From assembly GCF_001639065.2 (NCBI RefSeq), contig NZ_LQXO02000053.1, forward strand, positions 558,001-622,000: 64,000 nt of DNA, written 5' to 3'. Each line of letters starts with the position of its first letter. Position 1 is the first letter of the stretch. A program made the position numbers and the translations under genes. This document shows positions 24,373 to 33,525 of this stretch, piece by piece. This stretch comes from Vibrio barjaei (GTDB taxonomy: Bacteria; Pseudomonadota; Gammaproteobacteria; Enterobacterales; Vibrionaceae). The notes beneath the pieces are model-generated. The model did not search any database. It was not told the origin of the DNA and saw only the letters and a program-made list of their open reading frames with translations.

Positions 24373-25023
24373 ATGAAGAAAATAGCCGTCATTCTTAGTG
24401 GCTCAGGCGTGTTCGATGGCGCCGAGATTCATGAGTCAGTGCTTGCCCTGCACGCTATAGAGAAAGCTAACGCAACATGGCACTGTTTTGCCCCTAACGT
24501 TGAGCAACTGCACGTCATAAACCACCTAACTGGGGAAGTGACCGAAGAAAGTCGCAATGTACTTGTTGAATCTGCCCGTATTGCGCGAGGGAATATTGAA
24601 GACGTCGAAAAGCTGGATGTGAATGATTTTGATGCACTACTGCTTCCAGGTGGCTTTGGCGCAGCCAAAAACCTTACTGACTTTGCCATCAAAGGTGTAG
24701 AATGCTCCATTAACACACACGTAGCGAGTGCATGCCGTGCCTTTGCCGAAGCTGGGAAGCCTGCAGGTTATCTGTGTATTGCCCCTACTATCATTCCATT
24801 GATTTATCCAAATGCTGTCAGAGGAACAATAGGTAACGACTCAGACACTGCTGCCGGATTTGCGGCGCTAGGAGGTGAACACGTTATATGCGCTGTGGAT
24901 GATATTGTTTACGACGAGCAACACAACGTGATTTCTACACCAGCTTATATGCTGGCAACAAGCATTTCGGAAGCCAACAACGGCATAGAAAAATTGGTTA
25001 ATAAACTGATTTCTCTCGCTTAA
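24373..25023 (+). CDS. elbB: Isoprenoid biosynthesis glyoxalase ElbB
   Basis: 216 residues, DJ-1/PfpI superfamily. It starts MKKIAVILSGSGVFDGAEIHE, contains LLLPGGFGAAKNL and carries the nucleophilic cysteine in YLCIAPTIIP, all characteristic of ElbB. The E. coli protein has glyoxalase activity and was linked to isoprenoid yield; its physiological role is not settled. Single-gene unit bounded by terminators on both sides. Confidence 0.93.
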   Translation: MKKIAVILSGSGVFDGAEIHESVLALHAIEKANATWHCFAPNVEQLHVINHLTGEVTEESRNVLVESARIARGNIEDVEKLDVNDFDALLLPGGFGAAKNLTDFAIKGVECSINTHVASACRAFAEAGKPAGYLCIAPTIIPLIYPNAVRGTIGNDSDTAAGFAALGGEHVICAVDDIVYDEQHNVISTPAYMLATSISEANNGIEKLVNKLISLA

Positions 25024-25036
25024 ACGACCTCAAATA

Positions 25037-25067
25037 AAGCCCCATCCATCGAAAGACGTGGGGCTTT
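25037..25067 (+). terminator. Terminator of elbB
   Basis: Stem AAGCCCCA / TGGGGCTT around a 14-nt loop, with TTTG following. Confidence 0.7.
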
Positions 25068-25202
25068 GTAACAATGTGCAAGCCTTGTATCGTTTTTATT
25101 TCAAATTTGTTTCCACTCGCATACAATACGCGCTTCTTTGACAACGCACGATATAGCGTTCTCACGATTTTAAATGCCATCTATCATATTGGTTTATTGA
25201 AC

Positions 25203-27044
25203 ATGTTTACTTACTTAAAAACTAAGCTAAGTCCTTACTATGAGTTTTGGATTCTTAATGCGCTTTTGGCAACTCTTATAGGCGCTCGCTACTTCCTGTA
25301 CTTTCCCGAGGTCCCTTTTGATGGGATTCAATTCTCATTTGCTGTAACAAGCTTGTTCAGTCACATGAGCCTACTCGCTCTTGTGTTTTGGCTGGTTGGT
25401 CTCGTTTTATGCTTCCTACCATTGAAAGCTAAACGCCCGTTACTAGCGCTTATTGCTACCATTGCCTTAGTATTTTTGTTTGTAGACACCATGGTATTTG
25501 GATTTTATCGATTCCATTTGAACTACCCAGTACTGTCATTGGTCATGTCGGGGCAGATAGTGGAATTCCCACTATCTGCATGGGCAATGCTTGTTGTCGG
25601 AATTGCCGCTTTGTTTTGCTTCCAATGGTGGGCGTTAGGCAAAATGGAGGTTGGCCAATTCAGCATCACAAAGAAACTTCGTAAGCTGTTTCTTCCTCTA
25701 TTTTTTGTGACCACATTAGCAAGCCATGGCATTCATATTTGGGCAGCTGCTACTGCATACCAACCTGTTTCTTTCGTTAACCAATACTTGCCTCTCTTCT
25801 ATCCAACCATCGCTAACTCATTCTTGATGAAGCACGGTTACATTGATAGAGAAGAGCTCGAAAAGAAACAAGCAAAAGCCCCAAAGATGCAAGGAGGACT
25901 AAATTATCCTCTTCATTCAATCACTGGTGATACACCTGAAAAGCCAAAGAACATCATGCTAATTCTGATTGATTCTTGGCGCCCAGATACTGTCACTCCA
26001 AAATATATGCCTACTGTCTATGAAATGTCTCAAGAAGGACTTTCATTCGACAAGCATTACTCTTCTGGTAATGCGACACGTATGGGCACGTTTGGACTGT
26101 TTTACGGTTTGCCTGGCCCTTATTGGCACCCGATGCTTGCCAACCAGCGACCAACCCTGCTGATGGACCGACTGCAAGAGCTCAGCTATGAGATTGGGGT
26201 TTTTACTTCGGCGCATATCGAGTCGCCAGAATTCAACAGAACCATATTTGCTCATATCCCAAATTTGCGAATTCGAGGAAAAAGTAAAGGCACGGCGGCA
26301 GATCGTGACATCGAACTGGTGGACGATTGGATGAAGTGGTATGACGTTAACAGTAGTAAGCCAACTTTCTCATTCCTGTTCTTTGATGCGCCGCATGGTT
26401 TCATTTTCCCTGACGATTATGAGCCAAAATTTGAGCCAATGTCGGGACCAAATAATCCATTTGTTCGCAGTAACGACTCCGACCCGGAACCAATCTTTAA
26501 CCGTTATCGAACCAGCACACACTTTGTAGATAGTAAAATCAAAGACGTGGTTGAGAAACTTAAGCAGACTGGTACTTATGACGACACGCTAATTATCGTT
26601 ACAGGTGACCACGGTGAAGAATTAAACGACAATGGCCAAAACTTTTGGGGACACAACGGTAACTTCACCGAAGCTCAGGTTAAAGTACCATTCATCATGT
26701 TAGGTGCCGGAGTAGACAAAGAAGCAAATCAGTGGCCTGAGGGCAAACTGACCACGCATTTCGACCTTGTTCCAACACTAATGAAGAATTACTTGGGTGT
26801 CACCAATGATCTTGAAGATTACACAGTGGGTGAAGATCTTTATGGTAAGTTTGTTGATCGACCATACACCATCATTGCAGACTATGGTGACTATGCCGTC
26901 GTCTCCGAAGATAAGATCTTCTCACTAAAAGGTAATGGCCTTTACGAAGTGAAAGATGGCAGAAATAGGTTGCTTCCAAAACAAGAAATTGACCAAGAGA
27001 GAATGCAATACGCCATCGAATTACTGACTCGATACACCAAATAA
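25203..27044 (+). CDS. DUF3413/sulfatase-fold inner-membrane protein (YejM/PbgA-like)
   Basis: 613 residues from the ATG at 25203 (MFTYLKTKLSPYYEFWILN); the longer frame adds 43 residues running into the elbB terminator. Five TM segments (about 15-190, DUF3413) precede a periplasmic alkaline-phosphatase/sulfatase-fold domain (about 240-610; LILIDSWRPDTV, GNATRMGTFGLFYGLPGPYW, VTGDHGEELND). E. coli YejM (PbgA) binds LPS and controls LpxC through LapB, with a non-canonical active site. This one lacks yejK/yejL neighbours, so it may be a paralogue rather than the YejM orthologue, with a lipid-headgroup role inferred only. Confidence 0.82.
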   Translation: MFTYLKTKLSPYYEFWILNALLATLIGARYFLYFPEVPFDGIQFSFAVTSLFSHMSLLALVFWLVGLVLCFLPLKAKRPLLALIATIALVFLFVDTMVFGFYRFHLNYPVLSLVMSGQIVEFPLSAWAMLVVGIAALFCFQWWALGKMEVGQFSITKKLRKLFLPLFFVTTLASHGIHIWAAATAYQPVSFVNQYLPLFYPTIANSFLMKHGYIDREELEKKQAKAPKMQGGLNYPLHSITGDTPEKPKNIMLILIDSWRPDTVTPKYMPTVYEMSQEGLSFDKHYSSGNATRMGTFGLFYGLPGPYWHPMLANQRPTLLMDRLQELSYEIGVFTSAHIESPEFNRTIFAHIPNLRIRGKSKGTAADRDIELVDDWMKWYDVNSSKPTFSFLFFDAPHGFIFPDDYEPKFEPMSGPNNPFVRSNDSDPEPIFNRYRTSTHFVDSKIKDVVEKLKQTGTYDDTLIIVTGDHGEELNDNGQNFWGHNGNFTEAQVKVPFIMLGAGVDKEANQWPEGKLTTHFDLVPTLMKNYLGVTNDLEDYTVGEDLYGKFVDRPYTIIADYGDYAVVSEDKIFSLKGNGLYEVKDGRNRLLPKQEIDQERMQYAIELLTRYTK

Positions 27045-27056
27045 AATAGTCAAACT

Positions 27057-27085
27057 AAAGCCCTCTGCAAAGAGGGCTTTGTTTT
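27057..27085. terminator. Convergent terminator
   Basis: Perfect stem AAAGCCCTCT / AGAGGGCTTT with GCAA loop, then GTTTT on the plus strand. It lies between converging genes and abuts the amylase stop, so it probably serves both. Confidence 0.85.
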
Positions 27086-28442
27086 ATTCGTCGCACATTA
27101 ATAGCTCTGCTGATCCTGCCGCCACGTGGATTTTTCCTGTTGTTCCATCAACCGATTGTTGCGTTAGAATCGAGTTATACTGTCCATTAATGTCGACATT
27201 GATTGATTTCGGGCGCATCGATTTATTGATTAGCACGATTCCCTTTTTACCGCGCTTAAACGCCAATAGATCGTCATTCGCTTCCAGCAACTCAAACGGT
27301 TCACCATGAACCGCATGGCAAAAACGTATCACCTGGGACAACTTCTGGTCTCTCCAGCCTTCTACCCATCTCGGTTCCTCGTTGGTATTTTTGATACCGC
27401 TAGGGTCGAGGTCAGAATAGATAAGAGGCACTCCTCCATCACGAGTTAAGATGTATACCGTCGCAAGCCATTCGTTGGTTTCACTCATGACGAGGTTGCT
27501 AAACACGTCATTGTTAGGAATATCGTGTGTCACAGCAAACGTTATCGAGCGCTCGTTAGTTAGCGCTTGCCCGAAACAGTATGGGTCAATTAACGCCGTC
27601 AAACTTCCGCTTTTAGATTCAAGTGCTTCATGTACCGTTTTAAACAAAGGGAAATCATAGGCAGCCAAGCGAGTTTCTTTTAAATAAGGTTGCAAGAAAA
27701 GCTCGTATTCTTCTTCCGTCGCTCCGCCATCGGTAATTATCTCACCAAAGACGTGCATGTCTTGAGTTATCTCCTCAGTAAACACCTGCTTTATATGCTC
27801 GATGGTCAAGTGTTTAGCCGCATCTATACGAAAGCCACGTACTCCGAGATTTTTCATTGCTAGAAGATAAGCCTGTTGCTGCTTAATAACATGCGAACTG
27901 GTTCGCAGAGTTGGTAAACCGGGGTCTTGAGGGCCTCCTGTTAGTCGACCATTCTGCACTTCCCAGCGGTCTTTCCAATTCTCTATCCCAAACGCCTCGA
28001 CAAAATCGTCTTCATCAAACAGCGCCTTATCCAAATCGCCAAATAGTTTTTGCTGCTCGAAATAGGCACGATGCTCGGAATAACTTTGCATGTCACTGTT
28101 GCTTGGATACTGTAAGTCCAATCTAGCCGACGATTCGTTGGCCATATGATTGAAAACCACATCGATATAGACCCATATACCCCCATCATTCAATGCCAGC
28201 ATCATTGCTTTGAAGTCTTCGGTATTTCCAAGCTTGTTATCGATAACTCGATAATCCTGAGGTTGATAAAGTTGCCACCATTTCACTTCTTTGTTATTAC
28301 GAAACGACTTCATTGGCGGTGAAACTAATACAGTCTGATACCCAAGCTCTTTTATTTCTTTTGCTCGCTGAGCCACCAGCGCATAAGGCCAATCAAACGC
28401 ATGTAAAATCACATTGCTTTGGTTGTTCAGTGTCTTTGTCAT
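27084..28442 (-). CDS. Cytoplasmic GH13 alpha-amylase family enzyme
   Basis: 452 residues, no signal peptide. GH13 region motifs are visible: DVVFNH, GFRIDAAKH with the nucleophile Asp, FGEIIT with the acid/base Glu, and VTHDIPNND. The overall layout (ILHAFDWPYALVAQRAKEIKELGYQTVLVSPP; RLTGGPQDPGLPTLRT) matches small intracellular alpha-amylases that hydrolyse maltodextrin or glycogen. The neighbouring amylosucrase-like gene on the same strand suggests a combined alpha-glucan function; a 339-bp gap between them argues for separate promoters. Confidence 0.87.
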   Translation of the reverse strand: MTKTLNNQSNVILHAFDWPYALVAQRAKEIKELGYQTVLVSPPMKSFRNNKEVKWWQLYQPQDYRVIDNKLGNTEDFKAMMLALNDGGIWVYIDVVFNHMANESSARLDLQYPSNSDMQSYSEHRAYFEQQKLFGDLDKALFDEDDFVEAFGIENWKDRWEVQNGRLTGGPQDPGLPTLRTSSHVIKQQQAYLLAMKNLGVRGFRIDAAKHLTIEHIKQVFTEEITQDMHVFGEIITDGGATEEEYELFLQPYLKETRLAAYDFPLFKTVHEALESKSGSLTALIDPYCFGQALTNERSITFAVTHDIPNNDVFSNLVMSETNEWLATVYILTRDGGVPLIYSDLDPSGIKNTNEEPRWVEGWRDQKLSQVIRFCHAVHGEPFELLEANDDLLAFKRGKKGIVLINKSMRPKSINVDINGQYNSILTQQSVDGTTGKIHVAAGSAELLMCDE

Positions 28443-28781
28443 TGGTCCATCCCCTTAAACCGGGTTCACTACTAATGAACAAAATTATAAGGTTCATACC
28501 CGTTAGCAAATCATCCTCAAGCCACTTTCTATTGGTTGAGAGGTTGGGCGTAGCTAAAAAAGACAACAGAATATTAGGAATTACTGACTCTCGCACACGA
28601 CAAAAGCAACAGCTAAATAACTGATATTTATCATATAAAAACAAGAATGTTTCCTTTCCCGCATTCTTTGAAACTGGGTTTGGTATTTGTAACAAAATGA
28701 TCGCGAGTGGTTCAGCCATCTACCAAGCCGTGAGCTTGCTCACAGCTTGTAGTCATTTTGGATTAGCAAACAGGACGCGAA
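28443..28781. other. Intergenic region between the two GH13 genes
   Basis: No credible gene. It contains the amylase promoter region (minus strand, with AAGGGGATGG as ribosome site) and, at 28725-28748, a 24-bp near-palindrome of 11-bp arms (AAGCCGTGAGC / GCTCACAGCTT, one mismatch) that is not followed by T residues. An operator or transcript-stabilising hairpin is possible. Confidence 0.5.
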
Positions 28782-30713
28782 TTAGTTTTCTACTACTTTC
28801 AACCACTTAATATCATATGCATCAAAAATGATATTTTGGTGATAGGGCTTTCGTTCGACGTTAAGTACGTCTTCCACCTCTCTTGAACCCAAAACATCGC
28901 ATATGGATGTAGGAATGGTTTGTCGATGTTCGCTGAAGTTACATATCGCCAATAAACGGTCACCATTCGCTGCCTTTCTGACATAAGCAAAAAGGTGAGG
29001 ACGATACGTCTCGAGAACTTCCGTCTCCGCTACGCCTAATACAGGCAGAGATTGACGAAGATGAATCATATCTACGAGATGTTGATGGATACGACCACGC
29101 GGATCACATTGGTCTCGAGCGATGGCAATGTCTTTTTCCGAAATAGCTGGACGATTAACCCAGCGAGTATCGCCTACTTTGTGTGGGTCGTTAAGATATT
29201 GATAATCATTGAACATCCCTAGTTCATCGCCTTGATAAATTAACGGGACACCACCAATGCTCAAATTAATACTATTCAGCAATCTAACTCGTTTCACAGC
29301 GAGCTCGATGTCTTGTTGATGTCCAGATTGCATTGCCGCCTCCAAACCGCATAGCGATGCTAAAGATCCACATACTCGACAATCACCAGTCTCTGGATTT
29401 TCTTGGAACGGGACACCATTAGCAAACGCCCCTTCAAACTTGCCAATGTAGAACTGATTGAGGAACTGACGATGGTCATGCCCCTTGATACCCACCTGAT
29501 CCGCTACAGCATCATCGAAAGTCCAGCCAATGTCGTCATGGCAACGTATATAGTTCACCCAACTGCAATCCGGCGAGATAGCAAAACTTTTCTTTAAAGA
29601 CGCTGTGAGTAACTTAGTTTCTCTGGTTGCCAAACTTTCCCACATCAAAGCCATCATCAATGGGTTATAGGACAATTGGCATTCATCTTTATCTATGTAT
29701 TGAGCGACCTCATCCGGATGAACAATGGCTTCACTCTTAAACAACACCGCTGGAGCTGTGATCTGTAAGCAGAGGTTGAATGCCTGAATCAAAGTATGCG
29801 CTTTTGGCAAACTTTCACACTGAGTCCCCTTCTCCTTCCAGATAAACGCTAATGCATCGAGACGTAAGCCATCACAACCCAAGTTGGCCAAAAATAGCAT
29901 TTCATCAGTGATAGCGTTAAATACTGCTGGGTTACTATAGTTTAAATCCCATTGAAAGCTGTTGAAGGTCGTCCATACCCATTTTTCTACGTCTTCCAAC
30001 CAGGTAAAACTGCCGCGCCTAACCGATGGGAAAATCTCTCGACACGTGGCGTTGTATTCATCAACCTCACGTTTATCATCAAAGAAGTAGTAAAACTCTT
30101 GATATTGCTCGTCACCAGAACGAGCGTGCTTCGCCCACGCATGTTCATCAGAGGTATGGTTAAAGACGAAGTCTAACACAAGGGCAATTCCAGCTTCGTT
30201 AAAGGCAGTTGCTAGAGACTTCAGTTCTTTCTCTGTACCTAACCTAGGATCTACCTTACGGTAATCAGACACGGCATAACCACCGTCGCTATTCCCCTCT
30301 GGTGCTAAGTACAAAGGCATCAAGTGAACATAATTAATGCCAAGTTGCTCAAAATACGGGATCTTCTCTTTCAGCTTTTTAAAATCACCTGCAAACAAAT
30401 CGACATAAACGGCCATGCCTAGGACGTTTTCATCTCGAAACCAATTAGGTGTTTTAAGTCGAATCGCGTCTTTGGTTTTAAGCTTACGAGAACGCGATGC
30501 GAATCCTGCGCAGAGCATTGCTACCAGTTTCTGTAGATAAAGGAAAAAATCATAACGACTGCCATACAAAGCGTAATAGTGCTCAAATAGGGCCGGAAAG
30601 TGCAGTTCCAGTCTTCTATAAAGCTCTTTTTCATCTTTTTTAGTCAACTTAGGTAAGGTGATGGATCCCATTACCTGCTTAAGTGCTCTCTGGCTTGTCG
30701 TGATTCCTTGCAT
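28782..30713 (-). CDS. Amylosucrase-like GH13 enzyme
   Basis: 643 residues, no signal peptide. A long helical N-terminal domain (about 1-110) and motifs MPLYLAPEGNSDGGYAVSDYRKVDPRLGT, DFVFNHTSDEHAWA, GLRLDALAFIWK (nucleophile), FKSEAIV (acid/base) and YIRCHDDIGW are those of the GH13_4 amylosucrase/sucrose hydrolase subfamily. Amylosucrases move glucose from sucrose onto alpha-glucans and release fructose; a hydrolase variant is equally possible. Control is suggested by two identical palindromes in its promoter. No sucrose transporter or LacI gene is in the window. Confidence 0.88.
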   Translation of the reverse strand: MQGITTSQRALKQVMGSITLPKLTKKDEKELYRRLELHFPALFEHYYALYGSRYDFFLYLQKLVAMLCAGFASRSRKLKTKDAIRLKTPNWFRDENVLGMAVYVDLFAGDFKKLKEKIPYFEQLGINYVHLMPLYLAPEGNSDGGYAVSDYRKVDPRLGTEKELKSLATAFNEAGIALVLDFVFNHTSDEHAWAKHARSGDEQYQEFYYFFDDKREVDEYNATCREIFPSVRRGSFTWLEDVEKWVWTTFNSFQWDLNYSNPAVFNAITDEMLFLANLGCDGLRLDALAFIWKEKGTQCESLPKAHTLIQAFNLCLQITAPAVLFKSEAIVHPDEVAQYIDKDECQLSYNPLMMALMWESLATRETKLLTASLKKSFAISPDCSWVNYIRCHDDIGWTFDDAVADQVGIKGHDHRQFLNQFYIGKFEGAFANGVPFQENPETGDCRVCGSLASLCGLEAAMQSGHQQDIELAVKRVRLLNSINLSIGGVPLIYQGDELGMFNDYQYLNDPHKVGDTRWVNRPAISEKDIAIARDQCDPRGRIHQHLVDMIHLRQSLPVLGVAETEVLETYRPHLFAYVRKAANGDRLLAICNFSEHRQTIPTSICDVLGSREVEDVLNVERKPYHQNIIFDAYDIKWLKVVEN

Positions 30714-30721
30714 TACCCCAC

Positions 30722-30735
30722 CTTAATCGATTAAG
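30722..30735. promoter_or_regulatory. Palindromic operator 1 (LacI-type)
   Basis: CTTAATCGATTAAG, a perfect 14-bp palindrome with the central CG typical of LacI/GalR-family operators. It lies 8 bp upstream of the amylosucrase-like start, next to the ribosome site, where bound repressor would block transcription. Confidence 0.72.
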
Positions 30736-30799
30736 TCTGTACTTAAGCAATTATAGAATATGTTGTTTTTCGATATTTGAGTTTTTGTGTGACCAACTT

Positions 30800-30813
30800 C
30801 TTAATCGATTAAG
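30800..30813. promoter_or_regulatory. Palindromic operator 2 (LacI-type)
   Basis: Second identical copy of CTTAATCGATTAAG, 78 bp from the first. The two flank a TATAAT -10 candidate at 30750-30755 (minus), an arrangement suited to looping repression. Confidence 0.72.
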
Positions 30814-30828
30814 TTCATTGATTAGAAA

Positions 30829-30858
30829 TCAAAAAAAGCGCATCAAAAGATGCGCTTT
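30829..30858 (-). terminator. Rho-independent terminator of yibL
   Basis: Perfect stem AAAGCGCATC / GATGCGCTTT with a 4-nt loop and, on the minus strand, a run of seven T. Confidence 0.9.
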
Positions 30859-30890
30859 CCATTGGTATTAACTAAATACTAGAACGAGGC

Positions 30891-31247
30891 TTAGAATTTT
30901 TTCGGAGCAAAACCTGTCATCACTTTCAGTTTTAGCTCTTTACCAATCTTCGTCATTGGATGCACTACGACCAAGCCTTTTACCGACTTTTTCAGCTTAC
31001 CCATATCCGCCTGCTCTGCTTTGGTGATCTCACGAGAGAACGGCATATCAAGCAAGCTTTTGCGCTCTTTGTTCATATCGTAGCTCTGCTTGTGCTTAAG
31101 CTGGGCAATCTTCTTTGTCAGTTTGTCGATTTCATCAGTAAAGCGAGAGATCATTTCGTTGTCGCCACGCGATTTGGCACCAGCCAACTTATGATTACAC
31201 TTATCGAGGCGGTTATTCAGTTTTTGTAGTTCTTGTTTCATGCTCAT
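30891..31247 (-). CDS. yibL: YibL family ribosome-associated protein
   Basis: 118 residues, basic. The C-terminal half is almost diagnostic: FSREITKAEQADMGKLKKS followed by VKGLVVVHPMTKIGKELKLKVMTGF. The N-terminal half is a coiled coil. E. coli YibL co-sediments with ribosomal particles; the molecular role is unclear. The start may be the third codon (31241). Confidence 0.92.
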   Translation of the reverse strand: MSMKQELQKLNNRLDKCNHKLAGAKSRGDNEMISRFTDEIDKLTKKIAQLKHKQSYDMNKERKSLLDMPFSREITKAEQADMGKLKKSVKGLVVVHPMTKIGKELKLKVMTGFAPKKF

Positions 31248-31294
31248 GGCCGGAACGTTTCCTGTTAATTATTAGCGAATAGCGGTGTTGCGAA

Positions 31295-31573
31295 CTAAGT
31301 GCGGTACAAGACCTTGACGACATGCCAACCAAACTTAGTCTTCACTAAATGGGGAACAAGCGTTTCACCACTAAAACAAACTTTGTCAAATTGAGGCACC
31401 ATCTGTCCCTTTCGAAATTCACCTAAGTCGCCGCCTTTTTTACCTGAAGGACACGTGGAGTACTTTTTAGCAAGAGTTTGAAACTTAGCGCCTTTTTTCA
31501 GCTGTTTGATGATATCTTCAGCCTGTTCTTTATGTTTCACTAAAATGTGAAGTGCTGCCGCAGTTCTTGCCAT
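31295..31573 (-). CDS. ppiC: Parvulin peptidyl-prolyl isomerase PpiC
   Basis: 92 residues from the ATG at 31573, giving the length of E. coli PpiC; an upstream extension is not conserved. MARTAAALHILVKHKEQA, CPSGKKGGDLGEFRKGQMVP and the end FGWHVVKVLYRT are the rotamase signature. Cytoplasmic single-domain prolyl isomerase that assists folding. Single gene. Confidence 0.94.
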   Translation of the reverse strand: MARTAAALHILVKHKEQAEDIIKQLKKGAKFQTLAKKYSTCPSGKKGGDLGEFRKGQMVPQFDKVCFSGETLVPHLVKTKFGWHVVKVLYRT

Positions 31574-31751
31574 TAGTTGTCTACCCTTTTTAGCGTCTAT
31601 GGGATGATGGAATGCGCAGAGTGTAATAGAAAATGAGATACAAATCACGTTTACTTTTCAAGCGACTAAACTTTTTTCTTTCCCGGCCGCATTAACTTTT
31701 GATAATAAAGTTTATAAAATCAAACTATTGGCTTATAGAGTAAGAACTCAA

Positions 31752-32657
31752 ATGAATACTAGCATCAGTAAAGCGAACCAATCACAGGGCATGTTACTGT
31801 TTACCCTTAACTTGCAAAAGCAACGCTTTGCCATTGGCACGCTAAAAGTGCGAGAAATCGTTCCTTTCTTACCCACTACGCAAATCCCCTATTCTCATCA
31901 ACATGTCATTGGCACTGTCAGTATTCGAGGTCTGACTGTCCCCGTTATTGATATGGCAGCGGCAATTGGTTTTAGACCTATCGCAGCAGAGGAATACAAC
32001 AACACCTACTTAGTAGTCACTGACTGCTTGAGAACCGTTGTGGCGTTCATGGTTCGAGATATTGATAAAATCATCGAGTGTAATTGGAAATCCATAGAGC
32101 CAGCTCCCGATAGTGCGGGTAGAAATGTATTTGTTACTGGTGTCACTCGATTTGAAGATCATATAGTTCAGCTATTAGACGTAGAACTGTTGCTATCCAA
32201 AATCTACCCACAGTATGCCGATACCAAGATCCCAATGTTGACCGACGTCCAGCGCGAAAGAATCAAGTCGCTGAACATTCTGCTGGTTGACGACTCTTCC
32301 ATCGCGCGCAAACAGCTAGGTGATGCGCTTAACAACATCAATATTCCTTTCGATATCTGTCGAGACGGCAATAGCGCCCTTGAGTTTATGCGCAATAAAG
32401 CGAAACAAAATGATGCCATCGATATATTAGTCAGTGACATTGAAATGCCCGGTCTTGATGGATACGAACTGGCTTTCGAAGTTCAGAATGACCAAACGCT
32501 CAGCCACGCCTACCGCATCTTACACACTTCGCTTTCAAGCGAAATGTGCACGGAGCGCGCTCATCAAGTCGGCGCCCACGAAGCACTAGTTAAGTTCAAT
32601 GCTGGTGAATTGATTGAAGCCATGTTGAGAGGGGCGGAGAATCTAACCGCAAATTGA
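31752..32657 (+). CDS. cheV: Chemotaxis coupling protein CheV (CheW-receiver fusion)
   Basis: 301 residues from the ATG at 31752 (a TTG eight codons upstream is less likely). The N-terminal CheW domain (about 10-160; FAIGTLKVREIV, GTVSIRGLTVPVIDM) couples receptors to CheA. The C-terminal receiver domain (about 175-300) has phospho-acceptor Asp in ILVSDIEMPGLDG and conserved Lys in ALVKFNAG. CheV adapts receptor arrays through its phosphorylation. It is one of several cheV copies usual in Vibrio; no other chemotaxis genes are nearby. Confidence 0.92.
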   Translation: MNTSISKANQSQGMLLFTLNLQKQRFAIGTLKVREIVPFLPTTQIPYSHQHVIGTVSIRGLTVPVIDMAAAIGFRPIAAEEYNNTYLVVTDCLRTVVAFMVRDIDKIIECNWKSIEPAPDSAGRNVFVTGVTRFEDHIVQLLDVELLLSKIYPQYADTKIPMLTDVQRERIKSLNILLVDDSSIARKQLGDALNNINIPFDICRDGNSALEFMRNKAKQNDAIDILVSDIEMPGLDGYELAFEVQNDQTLSHAYRILHTSLSSEMCTERAHQVGAHEALVKFNAGELIEAMLRGAENLTAN

Positions 32658-32660
32658 GGT

Positions 32661-32692
32661 TCCCTTTCAACTTGTAGTTAAGCTGAAAGGGA
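32661..32692. terminator. Convergent hairpin between cheV and the SYLF gene
   Basis: TCCCTTTCA-A-CTT / AAG-C-TGAAAGGGA forms a 12-bp stem with one mismatch and a 6-nt loop between two converging stops. No T run, so its strength is uncertain. Confidence 0.5.
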
Positions 32693-32700
32693 CAATGGAC

Positions 32701-33363
32701 TTAGTTACCGTCGTAGTTATTGTTTGACGCAAATGAGAACCCTTGACCACCGATAGAAGCTTCATACATTAAGCCACCCTTAGTCATGGTAAATACCGCC
32801 ATGCCATTAATGTAATTCGCTTTAGTTTGGTTGTCTCCAGCCTGTGCCCCAACACCTGTTGAACCAGCTTGTGCACTAGCTCCTACCGTTAAAGCAACAG
32901 CAGATGCCTGCGCACCAAATTCAAAGCTGCCGCTTGTAAATGAATAGTAGTCTGCTTTACTCTCGAAGAAAATGATTTCGCTATAGGCCTGCGCGCCTAA
33001 TTGAAGTCCAATGCTGAGCTGCGCTAGCGTTGAATTACCAACGTGAACACCTTGGCGATACACTTGCCCTTCACCGTAGGACCCGCCAATTCCAAAACCA
33101 CCCTTACCAACGGTCGGAAATACCGCATAACCATACGCATCTTTGAAAAATGGATGCGTTGCGCCTGCTTGCTTGAATTTGTTTAACGTCGCTTCATATT
33201 TACTACTATTCTCGTTAGCAGAAACTGCTTGGTCATTTTCTTTAGCTACCTCAGTTTCTTCTGCAACACTTTGACTATCTTTCTGAGGTGCTTCTGAAGC
33301 ATAGGCTTGAGGGATGATGGTAATACACGCAGCCAGTAGATAAGGCCTAATTCTAACTAACAT
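32701..33363 (-). CDS. Secreted SYLF (Ysc84) domain protein
   Basis: 220 residues. Signal peptide LLAACITIIPQAYA, an acidic linker (about 25-55), then a SYLF/Ysc84 lipid-binding domain (about 65-215; GYAVFPTVGKGGFGIGGSYGEGQVY, SIGLQLGAQAYSEIIFF). Bacterial members are periplasmic or outer-membrane associated and bind phosphoinositide-like lipids in vitro; the cellular role is unknown. Stand-alone gene. Confidence 0.87.
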   Translation of the reverse strand: MLVRIRPYLLAACITIIPQAYASEAPQKDSQSVAEETEVAKENDQAVSANENSSKYEATLNKFKQAGATHPFFKDAYGYAVFPTVGKGGFGIGGSYGEGQVYRQGVHVGNSTLAQLSIGLQLGAQAYSEIIFFESKADYYSFTSGSFEFGAQASAVALTVGASAQAGSTGVGAQAGDNQTKANYINGMAVFTMTKGGLMYEASIGGQGFSFASNNNYDGN

Positions 33364-33525
33364 ACTCTTTCCTTTCTCGAGTAAGATTTCGTATTTTGAC
33401 GACAGATTTCATCATTAGTTCACCCTATAACGCACTCATCAATAGATCAATTCCTTCACAGCATGTTTTGCACCTAAAGCAAATAGAATCTACACTGTTG
33501 CCATATCGAATCGAGTAATAACTTA

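Noticed and set aside
28500..28520. GGATGA-like MalT boxes upstream of the amylase
   Set aside because: Only one reasonable hexamer beyond the ribosome site and no properly spaced repeats; too weak to call.
28393..28719. 108-codon minus-strand reading frame between the amylase genes
   Set aside because: It overlaps the amylase start in another frame, has no ribosome site and no recognisable domain.
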